This document shows, one piece after another, positions 21,894 through 35,938 of a stretch of DNA of 48,500 nt; within the stretch, counting starts at the first letter, position 1; the number at the start of each line of letters is the position of its first letter. The DNA is taken from contig JACVTC010000009.1 in assembly GCA_016946835.1 (NCBI GenBank), positions 1,881,501 to 1,930,000 of the forward strand, given 5' to 3'. The stretch is from Neocallimastix lanati (nom. inval.). Taxonomy: Eukaryota; Neocallimastigomycota; Neocallimastigomycetes; Neocallimastigales; Neocallimastigaceae. Made by a program: the position numbers and the translations under genes. The notes under the pieces were generated by a model that was not told the DNA's origin, did not search any database, and was given only the letters and a program-made list of their open reading frames with translations.

Positions 21894-22752
21894 GAAATAT
21901 GTGATGTCTTTTTAATTAAAATGAAAATTTTAAAAATTTTGAAATTTTTAAATAAATAGATAAATAAATAAATAAATAAATTTTTTGAAATGAAAATTCT
22001 CTTTTTTTATTTTTAATTTTATATGTTATATATTAATTTATTTATATTTATATATATTTATATAATATAATTTGTATAGTTTATATATAAATTTAGATCT
22101 CTTTAATATATTTAATATTTATATATATTATATAAATATAATTTATATTTTTATATATTTTTATATATATTTTTATATATATTTTATATACATATAAATA
22201 TATATAAATATATATTTTTATATATTTATATATTTTTTTTTATATATATTTTTATATACATTTTTAATGATTTTCTATATAGATATTTAATTTATTTTTA
22301 TTTATTTTTTTAAAAACAATGGACAAAATAAAAAATAAACAACTATTAGTTAACCGACTAATCTATTGATTATTTATTAACTAATATTACTGAATGTTAA
22401 ATTTTTAAAATTAATTTTTAAACTTTTTAATTTTTTAATTTTTAAACTTTTAATTTAATTTAATTTATTTAATTAATTTAATTAAATAAAATTAATTTAA
22501 TTTATGTATTAAAAATAATTAAAAAGTTTAAAAATTAATTTTAAAAAAATTTAAAAAAAATCCATAAATTTTTTTTTTTTTTTTTAGGTAATAAGGTACT
22601 TTTTTTTATTTTCTATTTTTTTTTTTTTTTTTTATTAATTCTATTTTGATAGATAATAATGAAACAAAAAATAAAATAAAATAAATAAAGTATTTTAAAT
22701 TACTATTTAAATATTGTTATTATTCTCATCTTTAATACTCTGATGACTACTC
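21894..22752. other. AT-rich non-coding stretch with a palindrome
   Basis: TATATA-rich DNA without coding signal; it contains the inverted repeat described at 22,402-22,547 and short homopolymers. Confidence 0.6.
22402..22547. repeat. long inverted repeat (31-bp perfect arms)
   Basis: Arm 22,402-22,432 is the exact reverse complement of 22,517-22,547 (31 bp). The arm contains TAAAATTAATTTTTAAAC. The 84-nt spacer is itself largely palindromic, so about 145 bp could fold into one hairpin. Confidence 0.75.
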
Positions 22753-22971
<219 letters not shown>

Positions 22972-22973
<2 letters not shown>

Positions 22974-23545
22974 ACTTTTATTTATTCTATTCTATTTCTC
23001 TTTTATTCATTATTTAATATCCCTATTAATTATATTTTAATTCTAAAGTATTATCATTATAATTGAAGATTTATTTCAAACAGAAATATTTTTTAAAAAA
23101 AAAATTTTTTTTTCTTATGACTGAACTATTCCTCGGATAAAATATTTTATTTCATTCATATTTTATTATTTTATAATTTAATTTAATAATAAAATAAAAA
23201 TAAAAAATAAAATATAATAAAAAAAAAAAAAAAAAAAAAGACAATTTTTTTTTCTTTTCAATTATTAAATATTAAATATCAAATATCAAATATCAAATAT
23301 TAAATATTAAATATTAAATATTAACTTTTTAACCTTTTAACTTTTTTAATTTTAATTTTCAGTCCTTCTTATATATTATTTATTGAAGGTTGAACTCTTT
23401 AAATTAATGTTTTTATATATATGAATATCACATTTTAGATCATCATATAATAGATACATATAAAAATTTGATCTGTCTTTTTTTATTTATTTATTTTTTT
23501 ATTTATTATGTTTATTTATTTAATTTTTATTTATTTTTATTTTTG

Positions 23546-23576
<31 letters not shown>

Positions 23577-26529
23577 GGTTTTATTAAACGTCATTATATC
23601 GAATAGACAATTTTAACAATGAAATTAAAAAGTTATTATATCTATATTATATATATTATATACATATAAATATCTTATAATTTATTATATATATATAAAT
23701 TTTATAATATTTATTTTATATATATATATATTTTTCAATTTGTTTTTTGTTTTAATGGAATCGATTAAATTTTTAAATATTAAACAATCTTTGTTAAACA
23801 ACTTTAAAAATAATAATAAATAATAGTAATAATAATAATATAATAATTATAATAATAATATAATAATAATAATAATAATTTTAATAGTATAATAATTTTA
23901 ATACAATAATTATAAATTTAATAATAAATTTAATAGTAATTAGTAGTAATGGTTAAGCAAAAAAAAATTACAATAATAATAATAATTAATAATAATAAAT
24001 AAAAATATTATATTTTATAGTTTTGCTTTTTTTTTTTTTTCTATTTAATTATAACCATTTATATTATTAATTATTTATAAATATATATATATATATTTTA
24101 AAAAATAAGACTAAGAATAAAAAATAAAAATAAGAAGATTAAAAAAAAAAAAAAAAGCAATAATAATGATAAAAAGTTAATAAATATATAAAATAAATAT
24201 AAAAAATATAAATGTTTTTTTCTGTATTTATAATGTATTCATTCAATATAATGATATATTAATATTATTATATATATATATAAAAAAGGACTATTATTTA
24301 TTATTTAAAATTTTATTATTTTTTTAAAAAAAAAAAAAATATTTTTTTTTTTTTTTTGATTTCAAATTAATATTTTAGATAATTAAATGATTTTTGTTAA
24401 TGTTTAAAAAAAAAACTAATATTTTTTGAAATTATAAAATAAAATAGTATAAAATATAATTAAAATATAATTATTATATATCCTTTTTTTTTTTTTACTT
24501 TTTTTTTTTTTTTTTATAATAATTAATAATTGATGACAATGATAGTGGTAATACTAATAATAATTTATAATAATAAAACTTTATTATAATAGTTGGGTAA
24601 ATAATAATAATAATAATAGTAATATTTAGTTAATCTTAATCAAAATTAATATTAAATTATATAATGATATAATGATAAATATATATATATATATATATTT
24701 TTTTTTTTTATTAGTAATTAATAATATTCATAACAATAATAATTATTATAATGAAAATGACAATAAAAAGTTAATTAGAATAGTTTATATTATTTAATTA
24801 TATAATAATTAATTAATAGTTTATAATATATAATTGCTAATAATATTTTAAATAAATGACCGATTGGAAAAAAAAAAGGAATGGAAAGGGTTATCATTTA
24901 TTTTTTTAATTGTTGAATAGATGGGTCATATTAATAATATTAATATTATTATTAATAATTTTTATTGTTTAAATAAAAAAAGTAGTCAATTTATAAAAAA
25001 AAAAAAAAAATAATAAAATTTAGAAAAAATAAAAGGTTAGCTTTTAAATAAGTCTTCCTATTTAATAATTAAAAAGGACTAATAAAAAAATAATAGATTT
25101 ATTATTATTTATATCATAAATTATATGTTAAAAAAAAGAAAAAAAAATAGAATATAAAACTAAATTTTATTCAGAAACCAAATTATTTTATATTTTTATT
25201 ATTTTATTATTTATTTATTTTTATTTTTTTTTAATTGTAATTTAAAAAATTAATAAATAAATAAAAAAGAATTAAAAAAAAGGTAAAAAAAAATATTATT
25301 TAAAATAAAATTTTATAATCTATAAAATACATTTTTATGTTTTATTAGTATTAAAAAAGAAAAAAAAAAAAGTTTAAAAAAAAAAATTTTTTTTTTTTTT
25401 TGTAATTATTTTTATTTTAAGGTAATTTTTAAATCCATCCAATGGATGAAAATGGATTAGAGTCCATAAAATAAAATAATTAATAATAAAAAGTACCAAA
25501 GAAATTTTTTAAAATATAAAATAAAAAAAAAAAAAAAAAAAAAAAAAGTGAAGCGTTAAGATATTTATAAAAATATATTAGGAAAGAAAAATTTTTAAAT
25601 TTGAAACTATTATTTATTATATATGAAATCATTAGCCTTTTTATTTTATTTTATTGTATATAATAAAAATAAAAAAAAAATATTAATTATATTATAAGTA
25701 TTTTTTTTTCTTCTGATATTTAATATTTTTATTTCATTAAATTTTATTTAATGGTTATGAAAGAGTAAAGGAATGTCATTCATTCATGTATTTTAATCTT
25801 GGGAAGAAAAGAATTCTTTTTTTTTTTTTTTTATTTCTTTTCTAGTTATTATTGTTATTATTATTTTAATAATATTATATAGAGTTTATTATTATTATTT
25901 TTTATTAAATAAAAAAAAATTAAAAAAAAAAAAAATTACGTTATATTATTTAATTATTCAAAAAGGCAATTTAAAATAAGGATAAAATTTAAATATCACT
26001 AAAAATAGCATATTAATAAATTTTATGTATCAATAGTAATATAAATATATAGAAAATAGAAAATGTTTGAACTTTATAGATATATTTCTATATTTATTAT
26101 TTATTATTCAATTATTTATTATTTATTATTAATCATTTATCATTAATTATTTATTATTTATTCATTTATTATTTATTATTTAATTATTTATTATTTTTTT
26201 TATTAAATTATTTTAAAGTAATGAATGTGGATTTTAATTATTTTAATTATTTAGATCAATTTATTTAATGATTAAGATGTATTCATTTTAATGGTTTATC
26301 ACAATTGAAAATCTGTTTCATAAAACAAAAACAAAATAAAATAAAACAAAACAAAACAGAAATAATTCTAATATTTAATATTATTATATATATGACATTT
26401 ATTATTAACTCTCTAAATATTAATGCTTATAATAACAGTTATTTCTTTCAAGAAAGATTAGAAATGATTTATTAAAATTTTAAATCTTTTATTCACCAGA
26501 GAATACGATCTTGTCTTTCATTAATCAAC

Positions 26530-26560
<31 letters not shown>

Positions 26561-27495
26561 GTATCCTTTTAATAATTTAATCAAAAAAAAAATTTTTTTT
26601 TTCTATTTTTATATATATTTAAATGAATAATAAATTTAAATAAATGAATAATAAATTTAAATAATTATAAAAAAAAATTTTTTTTATTTATAATGAAAAT
26701 AGCATTTTCTATTTGTTATTTAAAATTTCCGTTTATAAAATAATTATTATTTACTAGAATTTCCTTTTTAATTATTTAATTTATTAATTTATTTATTTTT
26801 TAAAACTAAAAATCTTATAGATAAGGTAGAATGCAGAAAAAAAAAAAAAAAAAAAACAATTATAGATATTAATATTATATAAAAATAATATCATGTTTAT
26901 ATAGTTAATTTTTTTTTTTTTTTTTACTTTGTATTATTTGTGGTGTTGGTAAAATATTATTAATCATTGGTTTTTTTTTTTTTTTTTTTTTATTAATAAT
27001 TATTTAAAATAATAATAATAAAATAAATCAAAATCAATAAACCTTATTTAAAATTTTTTTTCATATTTTTAATTGCCAGATTTTCTGGTAAAATTTTTTT
27101 TACAAGCTCAATAAAATGAACAACCAATAAGCTAAAAAAAAAAAATTTTAATTTTATTTTTTTTTTAATACAACAAATAAATAAAGAAATTCCAAATAAG
27201 TAAAATAAAAATTAGAAAGTAAAATAAAAGTTAAGGATGAAAATAAAATGATAGATTTTTATATAAAAAATAGAGTTGACTATTACTATATAATAATAAT
27301 AATATAATACTATATAATAATAATATAATTATATATAATATGTATAATATGTAATAATATACAATATATTTTTTATTTTTTATTTTATAATATTAACATT
27401 AGATTATTATTTTTGCCATCACTAATAATTAGTAATAATAATAATAATAATAAATAATAAATAATAAATAATAATAAATAATTATGAGTCATTCT
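22972..27495. other. gene desert, homopolymers and short microsatellites
   Basis: About 4.5 kb with no supportable coding region on either strand. It holds many A/T runs of 15-25 bases, ATA/ATT runs, ATTTATT-type tracts (26,095-26,200) and an AAACA-type tract near 26,325. A weak look-alike of the A-repeat core (TGTGGTGTTGGTAAAATATT) occurs near 26,938. Confidence 0.6.
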
Positions 27496-27514
27496 AATAA
27501 AACTTTGATATATT

Positions 27515-27690
27515 AAAATAATCAAAATAGTTTAAAATAATCAAAATAGTTTAAAATAATCAAAATAGTTTAAAATAAAAAAAAAAGAAAAAATAATCAA
27601 AATAGTTTAAAATAATCAAAATAGTTTAAAATAATCAAAATAGTTTAAAATAATCAAAATAGTTTAAAATAAAAAAAAAAGAAAAAATAA
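27515..27690. repeat. 19-bp tandem repeat with higher-order structure
   Basis: Unit AAAATAATCAAAATAGTTT. A block of about three units, then an A-rich spacer (AAAAAAAGAAAAA), then four units and the same spacer again. The second block looks like a duplication of the first with its spacer. Confidence 0.85.
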
Positions 27691-27750
27691 AATATAATAA
27701 AATATAATAAAATTAATTGAATTATTGATGATTAATGATTAATGAACTTT

Positions 27751-27784
<34 letters not shown>

Positions 27785-28680
27785 ATACTATTTTAATTTA
27801 AAAAGAGATGAAGTGATCTTAGGTTTATTCTATCTTTCTTTATCATTTATGATTATTTATTGATATATATAAATCCATAAATCCATATTTAAAAATTTTT
27901 TATTTAAATTTTATAATATTTAATAAAATATTAAACTATTATCATTTTTACTTTTATTTTTATTTTTATTTTTATTTTATTATATTTTTTTCCTTTATTA
28001 ATTAAAGTTTGTTAGTTTGTAATAATGATTCATTTTTACATTTATTTATTTATTAATAATTTATTTAGTTATATTTCCCATATTCATTTAATTATTTTTT
28101 GATGCTTTCTATTTTTGTCAACTGTTTCTCTTTTATTACATTTGATTTTAACCAGTCACTACTTGATTCTTCTAATATTATTATTGTATACATTACATTA
28201 TTACTAATAATTTATACAGGAAACAATACAAAAAAAAAAAAAAAAAAAAAAATACAAAAAATGAATCAAAAACTAAAACATTCTTTTTTTTTTTTTCAGT
28301 TATTTATTTATAATAAAGGGTCATATAAATAACAATAAAATATAGATAAAATATGGATTGAAATAAGAATAAAAATAAAAAAAAAAAGTAGATATATTTT
28401 TTAAATATAGGAACAGAAAACCAATATTCTTAAAGTATTTTTATTATCTTGATATATTAATTGTATAAATAAAAAAAAAAAAAAAGAAATGAAAATGAAT
28501 AAAATATTTGTTTATCCATCATTTATTTTATTATTATTTATATTATGATTATTTTTTATATCTATTTTTTATTTTTTATTATTTTTTTTTTCCCAACCTA
28601 AAATAACTCAAATCTATATTTATTTGCTATTGCTAATATTTTGCCTGTAAAAATTTTAAAATTTTATGGTTGTCTCTAAT

Positions 28681-28727
<47 letters not shown>

Positions 28728-29040
28728 TTAAATCAAAATTAATTTAACAAAATAAATGTAATAAATAAAATATATTTGTATATATTTCATTATATACTAT
28801 ATATTATTGTATATAAACAATTTTTATTAACATAATATATTGCATTATATTTCAAATATGGGTTTATATAATTTATGTAAAATAAATTTTATTAATTAAA
28901 TTATAATTTTATTAAATAATATAATTAATTTATTAAATACTATATATTTATAATATACTTTAATATAATAAATTTAAATTGTTAATATTAATTTATAAAA
29001 AAAATAAAATAAAAAAAGAAAAATATATTTAACAATTAAA
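27691..29040. other. AT-rich non-coding stretch
   Basis: Poly-T of about 34 near 27,750, TTTTTA runs near 27,950, and a (TTTA)n run at about 28,679-28,730. An open frame at 28,099-28,332 has no recognisable domain and ends in homopolymers, so I do not call it a gene. Confidence 0.55.
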
Positions 29041-29170
29041 AAATAAACCATGGTGACGCTTAATTTTTATTGGCTAATTATCATACCATTTCATCCAATG
29101 ATGAGTTAACTGAAACCATAAAATAGAGCAGCTCAATTCTCCTTCTTCGAAATTCATCTTTTTTTTTTTT
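29041..29170 (-). other. small island richer in G+C, possible exon relic
   Basis: A stretch of about 110 bp with clearly more G+C than its surroundings. On the minus strand a 27-codon frame begins at about 29,157 (MNFEEGELSC..., containing WFQLTHHWMKWYDN) and ends at a TAG. It could be a relic exon or a unique non-coding element; I cannot place it in a family. Confidence 0.2.
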
Positions 29171-29581
29171 TATTTTAATTTTTTCACCAAAAAATAATAA
29201 ATAAATAAATAAAAAATAAATAAATAAATATTCATAATAGATTAATAAATAAATAAATAAATAAATAAAAACTTTTTTATTGTAGAGGAAAAAGACGTTG
29301 TAATAAGAGTCAATATAATAAAATATATAATAAAATATAAATACAAATAGGAATAAAATAAATAAACAATATAAACTATTATTATTCAAATAAAAACACA
29401 AATACCAATTGAATAATATAATAATGTTCATAGAAAAAAAAAATAGAAAAATAAACCTAAACCAGCTATTTATTTAAATTGTTGGCTATTATATTGATAT
29501 ATCAGTAATGGCTTACTCTGGTTTGGTTTGGTTTGTATTTTTTTTTTTTTTTAAAAATATTATTAATTCCTATAAACAGTG

Positions 29582-29638
29582 GTTCGTATAATTCATTCAG
29601 CACAAGAAGAGTGGGAATTAATAAAAAATAATGAATAG
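29582..29638 (+). pseudogene. thioredoxin-like N-terminal exon fragment (tentative)
   Basis: After an acceptor-like AAACAG at 29,574-29,579 there are 18 codons reading VRIIHSAQEEWELIKNNE, then TAG followed immediately by a donor-like GGTAAAAAT. The peptide resembles the first beta strand and helix of thioredoxins (V-x-I-I-x-S-x-E-E-x). No WCGPC active-site exon was found in the following 900 bp and no start codon precedes it in frame. If real, it is a broken, single-exon relic. Chance resemblance is possible at this length. Confidence 0.25.
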
Positions 29639-29680
29639 GTAAAAATATAAAGTATAATCCTATATAATAATATTATGAAA

Positions 29681-29682
<2 letters not shown>

Positions 29683-29748
<66 letters not shown>
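29683..29748. repeat. (ATT)n microsatellite
   Basis: About 22 trinucleotide units. Confidence 0.9.
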
Positions 29749-30557
29749 TAAACTAAAAGGTAAATAAATATAAAATAAATAAATAAATAAATATTATATA
29801 AAATTTATATATATTATATTATATTATATATATTATATTTTAATTTATATCAATTCTATTATATATATATTATTATTTTTATATTTTATATAATTAAAAT
29901 ATATTAGTGATACATATTATATATATTGTTTTTAATTATCTTTTAATATAATTAATATAATAACAATATAAAAGATATATATTATGCAATATATAAAACC
30001 AATAAACATTTATTTTTATCTAATTCAGGGAATAAATAAATAATAAATAATAAATGATAATAAATAATAAATTAATAATAAAATAATAAATAAAATTAAC
30101 AAAACTATAATTAAAAGGAAAAAAAAAAAAATTAGAAATGAAGATAATATATATAAAAGAAAAAAAAAAAATTCATATAAATATCAAGCAAAAAGAACAA
30201 ATTATATTTTAAATTCAAATATTTTCATATCAAATATTTTTTTATATATTAATTTTTAATATAATATAATATAATTTAATATAATATAATATAATTTAAT
30301 ATTATAGAAATAAGAGCAAAAAATTTAATAAAATTTAATTTATTTAATACTTTTATAAATTTTATAAAAACACATACTGTTATTATAACATAAAAAAATT
30401 TTTTTTTCTAATTTAAATTTTTTACAATTAAGAAAACTACTCTTTAAAAAATAATTAATTTAAAATCTAATTTAATCAGAAAAAAAATATTTACCTTTAA
30501 ATTTTAATAAAGTTTTTTTTTTAATTCATAAAATTTATATAATAAAAAATTTTCAAA
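29749..30557. other. 5' intergenic region of the cystathionine lyase gene
   Basis: AT-rich, with a TAATATAATA-type short repeat at about 30,258-30,302. No coding signal and no clear core promoter motif that stands out from the A/T background. Confidence 0.5.
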
Positions 30558-32749
30558 ATGATAAGCACTGTTAATCAAGCCAACGAACTTAACTCAACGT
30601 AAGTTTTTTTTTTTTTTTATACCAACTATTAAAGGAAATGTTAGAAAAAAGATATAGAAGGAGGAACTATTAAAAAAAAAAAAAAAAAAAAAGAGAGATA
30701 AATAAAAAATAAATAAACAAAAAAAAAAAAAAAAAACCGAGATAATAATTATATTTGATATTATTAAAGTAGAAAAAAAAAATTATATAATAAAAAAAAA
30801 GAGATCATATTATTTATTTATTAATTTAATATATGCTATTGTTTATTTATATATTTTTATTTTATTTAAAAATAATATTTTTTAACCAAAATATTTAATA
30901 TTATTATCTTTTGTTTATATGAATTGATAATATAATAATAATAATAATAATAATAAAAACTAGTAACCCAACTTTATCTGAAGAAGACTTCGGTTTTTCT
31001 ACTCGTGCTGTTCATGTTGGACAGGAACCAGACCCAGTTACTGGTGCAGTTATTCCTTCTATCAGTTTATCAACTACTTTTAAACAAAGTGCTGCTGGTG
31101 TTAACACTGTAAGTTTTTTTTTTTTTTTTTATTTCATAAAAAAAAAAAAGAATTCAATATATACTTTTATTTATAATATTTATATTAATAAATAATAAAA
31201 AAAGTTATATAAAAATAGTAATAATGATAAAATAATAAAATAGTTAATTGAAAAAAATATTTGTTTAGTAGTAAAAAAGAGAAAAATATATTAAACTTTA
31301 TCAAAATAAATATTTATTAAATTTTTTCTTTTTTTTTTTTTTTTTATTATTTTTTTATATCTTTATTTTATATTTTTATTTGGTAAAAATAAATTATAGG
31401 GTTATGAATACTCTAGAACTAATAATCCATCCAGAAACAGTTTTGAAAGAGCTGTTGCTTCTTTAGAAGGTGCTAAATATGGTAAATATTATTATAAATA
31501 TCATAATTATTTAATTTTATTTTATTATTTTTTTATTTATTTTTTCGAATAATAGTAAAACAAAACAAAAATAATATTATAGATAAATAAATAATTATAA
31601 TAATATTAATTTTATAAAAAAAAAAAAATGATAAAAGTATATATGTTGAAAAAGAAAAAAAATTTTTTTTTTTTTCGAAAATAAATAAGAATAAATAAAT
31701 AATTTAATAATATATTAATTTATCATTATATCATATCATTCTATTATTTATCATAAAAAAAAAAAATGTAATAAAAAATAGGTTGTGCTTTCGCTTCCGG
31801 TTCTGCTACTACTGCTGCAATTATTAACTTAATTAAGGCTGGTGATCACGTTATCAGTATTGATGATGTTTATGGTGGTACCAATCGTTTCCTTAGAAGA
31901 GTTGCCAGTACTCAAGGTATTGAATCCTCCTTTATTGATTTAAGTGATCCAAATATTCTTAAGACTGAAATTAAGGAAAACACTAAACTTATTTGGATTG
32001 AATCTCCAACTAACCCAACTATGAAGATTGTTGATATTAAGGCTCTTATAAAGGTTACAAAGGAAATAAATAAGGATATTATTGTTGTTGTTGATAACAC
32101 TTTCATGAGTCCATACTTCCAAACTCCAATAGCTTTAGGAGCTGATATTTGTGTTAATTCTGTTAGTAAATATATTAATGGTCACTCTGATGTTATTATG
32201 GGTATTGCTGTCACGAACAGTGAAGAACTTATTGAACGTTTACGTTTCATTCAAAATGCTGTTGGTGCTATTCCAAGTCCATTCGATAGTTGGTTAGCTA
32301 ATCGTGGTTTAAAAACTTTAGCTATTCGTATGAGACAACATGAAAAGAATGCTTTAGCTGTTGCTAAATTCTTAGAAGCTCATCCATTAGTAGAAGCTGT
32401 CTATTATCCAGGTTTAGAAAGTCATAAGCAACATGAACTTGCTAAGAAACAAATGAAAGGTTTTGGTGCTATGATGAGTATTAGAATTAAGGGTAATCTT
32501 GATACATCCAATAAATTCCTTTCCAGTTTAAAGATATTTACTTTAGCTGAAAGTTTAGGTGGAGTAGAAAGTTTATGTGAAATACCTTGTATTATGACTC
32601 ATGCTGCTGTACCTCCAGAGGAAAGAGCTAAACTTGGTATTACTGATACTCTTATTCGACTTTCTGTTGGTATTGAAGAAACTGAAGATATTATAAGAGA
32701 TCTTGATCAAGCTTTAAAATTAGCTAATGAAGTTGTTGTTAAACATTAA
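30558..32749 (+). CDS. cystathionine gamma-lyase-type PLP enzyme (4 exons)
   Basis: Trans-sulfuration enzyme, cystathionine to cysteine, 2-oxobutyrate and ammonia, expected in the cytosol. Exons inferred from GT-AG borders and frame: 30,558-30,598; 30,964-31,108; 31,400-31,481; 31,782-32,749; 411 aa, close to the usual 390-410. The protein keeps the family marks: TRAVHVGQEPD near the N-terminus, YEYSRTNNPSR (phosphate/substrate region), GCAFASGSAT, DDVYGGTNR, WIESPTNPT, D194 in VVDNTF, and the PLP lysine K219 in SVSKYINGHSDV. The C-terminal ESLGGVESL...MTHAAVPPEER and RLSVGIEETEDI resemble cystathionine gamma-lyases more than beta-lyases, but gamma-synthase or O-acetylhomoserine sulfhydrylase relatives cannot be fully excluded. 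Introns are 365, 291 and 300 bp. Introns 1 and 2 carry a poly-T run directly after GTAAG. No damage seen. Confidence 0.92.
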
Positions 32750-33581
32750 TTTTTTTTTTTTTTGAAGAATGGAAAAAGATGAAAAATATTTAAAAAAAAA
32801 AAAAATAATTTTTTTTTCATTTTTTGAACAACACAAATACAACCAAAACAGAAAAAAAAAAACTATTATATATTATATATATATATATATATATTTTTTT
32901 TGATTAAATTAGATTCAATTTTAGAAAATATAAACTAACTTAAACTTAACTTATACTACAAATATAAATTAATACATTTTTTTTTATTAAAATTAAAAAA
33001 AAAAAAAAATCTTATAAAAAAAAACTATTAAATTTTTTTTAATTCTTTATTATAAATTAATTATAATTATTTTTTTTTTTTTATTTTATTATATTTATTA
33101 CATCTATTTTAAAAAGATGGAATAAAAAAAAAATTTTTTTTAAAATACAAAAATTAAAATTTTAATATTATATATTATAAATATATATATAAAAAAAAAG
33201 AGAAACAAATTAAAATAATTAACAAAAAGAACATAAAAAAAAAAAAATACACATTAAATTAAGTAATTCTTTTTTCCTTTTTTTTTTATATATAAAAAAA
33301 AAAAAAAAAAAAAAAAGGGAAAAGAAAAAGAATTTTACATAAATAAACCTCATCATTATTTATATAATTTATAAATTTAAAAACAATAAAAAAAAAAAAA
33401 TAATAATAAAAAAAATAAATATATTTATATAATTTATAAATTTAAAAACAATAAAAAAAAAAATAAAAATAAAAAAAATAAATTAATATATTTTTATTTT
33501 TTAATTTAATAATAATAATTAGTACTAATAAACATATCTAATCATTTATTATTATCTTTATTTTTTTTCTTTCTTTTTTTA

Positions 33582-33627
<46 letters not shown>

Positions 33628-34220
33628 ATTAAAATAAATAAAAAAATTTAGAAAATTAAAAAATAAAATTTTTTACCTATATTTATTATTAAAATTCATA
33701 TATATATAACATATATTTTATTTATTATTATTTTTTGTTTTAATGGTAACAAAAGATAAGAAAGAAATAATAAAAAAAAAAAAATAGAAATAAGCAAAAT
33801 AATAATAAATTTTAAATAAAAAAAAAAAAATTTTTTTTTATTTTATAGGAATTTATTTAATACATCACTATCATTTATATATTATTTTTTTATTTTATAA
33901 TTTGTTTTAATATTTTTATTTTTTTATTTTTATTTTTTTTTTATTTGAAGAATAGATTGTTGATAAAGCTTTTTTTATTATTATAATCTTTATCACTAAA
34001 ATTTTTAAATTTTTTATTATTTTGATCTTAATAAATGATAATAAATGATATATTCATGAATATCATTAATATTTTTTATTTTTTTATTTTTTTTTATATC
34101 TTTTACATTAAAATATATTCAAATATCCAATCAAAAAAAAAAAAAAAAAAAAATATTTATATATATAATAAAATAAAATAAAATAAAGTTAAAATTTGTT
34201 AAAATTAGTTAAAATTTGAT

Positions 34221-34255
<35 letters not shown>

Positions 34256-34879
34256 AAAATAAATAAACAAAATTAAAAATAAAAATATATACACAGTGTT
34301 ATATCTATATATTCTATATTTCTAATCTTATATATAAAGACACAAAACAAACTCAATATATATATTTAAATTTAAATATATATACATGATTTATATATAT
34401 ATATATATTTTGATAGATCAAAATTAAATAATAAATATTTTATAAAATAAAAAAAAAAAAAAAAATTTATTATAAAATTTTTAATATATATATATATAAA
34501 TAATAAAAAAAATTTTTTTTATTTTTTTTGCTTATTTGATTTTATTGTATTTTTGTATTTTTTTTTTTTTGTGTGAATTTTAATTATTTATCAATCAATT
34601 ATTTATTATTTATTATTTATTATTTATTATCTATTATTCAATTATTTTATTATTTATTATTTATTATTTATTATTTATTATTTATTATTTATTATTTAAT
34701 ATCAATATTTATTATTTATTATTTATTATTTATTTATTTATTTATTATTTATTCATTTATTCATTATTTATTTATTTATTTTTTATTTATTTATTTATTA
34801 TTTAATATCAATATTTAATATCTAGTATTTAATATTTAATATTTATTATTCAATTATTTGTTATTCTATATTATTATTT
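32750..34879. other. AT-rich intergenic region with homopolymers
   Basis: 3' flank of the lyase gene, then about 2 kb with no gene. It includes poly-A runs of about 39 (near 33,587) and about 32 (near 34,221), a 66-bp direct duplication (TATATAATTTATAAATTTAA at 33,361 and 33,427) and TATTTATT tracts at 34,600-34,860. Confidence 0.55.
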
Positions 34880-35562
34880 TAGATGTTTTAAAAAAATGGA
34901 AAAATTCAAATTGTATTATTTTTGTTTTACTTAGAGATATATCATGCCGTAGACGTCATACATGGGGTAAAGAAAATCCGTGACACAGGTTTTTGATTTC
35001 ATTTCTAAGCTCTATCTTACTTCTAAAGCTTGAACTCGTTACCTTGATACATTATCAAATGAATTTCCTATTCATCGTGACGTTAGACAAGGTTGTCCCG
35101 TTATCAACAAATTTTTGTTTAATTTATTCATTTATGGATATTTTAAACAATTATGATAAAATATGGTGTTTAGTATTGGTAATATAATAAAAAAATGTCG
35201 TGGTGGTCTTTTTTTTTTTTTTTTTTTTTTTTGCTGATGATCGTGTTCTCCTAGCACCTAGTGAAAGAAAAATGAATGCTCTTCTTTCATCATGTTTTTT
35301 TTTGTTGGGCTAATAAAAATTAAAATGTCTTTTGGTATCAATAAATGTACCTCAATGGTTATTAAGCCCTTAAATTTTTTTTTTTTTTTATATTCTGGTG
35401 ATGAAGAACCTACATTTCACCTTGGTATGTATTTTTTTTTATCTCTAAAGAATTTGTGTATGTTTACTTAGGTATCCCCCTTTCAGTAATGATCTTTCCC
35501 CCTTTGAGCCTATTATTACTTATATGAATACTAAAGTTAGAAAATACTTATTTTCTTTCTCT

Positions 35563-35618
<56 letters not shown>

Positions 35619-35844
35619 CCAATAATAAAAATTCCATTAACTTTTTAAAAAGATTCTATTTTATTCAATCCTATATTATGAGCAGCAAGGCCTTATATTT
35701 TGAGTCACTCTTTGGTTCAAACAAAAAGAACAATTCTAAGAATGTACCCTCCTTAATTAATATGGCATTGTTATGGTCTATCGATTCTGACTCCTCTCGA
35801 ACAAAGGAAGATTATCTTAATATTGAAAAGAAGTAAAAAAAAAA

Positions 35845-35891
35845 ATGTTAAGAGTTATTTCAAAAATAAAAAAAAATGTTAAGAGTTATTT

Positions 35892-35892
<1 letters not shown>
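35845..35892 (+). repeat. 31-bp direct duplication inside the LINE relic
   Basis: ATGTTAAGAGTTATTTCAAA occurs at 35,845 and again at 35,876, each followed by an A run. The second run has grown to 44 A. Confidence 0.7.

Positions 35893-35938
<46 letters not shown>

Noticed and set aside
27515-27690. Regular 19-bp repeats, CRISPR-like at first sight
   Set aside because: Units are directly adjacent with no unique spacers, and the context is eukaryotic.
28099-28332. 77-codon open frame
   Set aside because: No recognisable motif, ends in poly-Lys/poly-Phe from homopolymers, no splice partners.
29081-29431. 116-codon minus-strand open frame
   Set aside because: Mostly Tyr/Phe/Leu from A/T tracts; only the end overlaps a more complex island, recorded separately.
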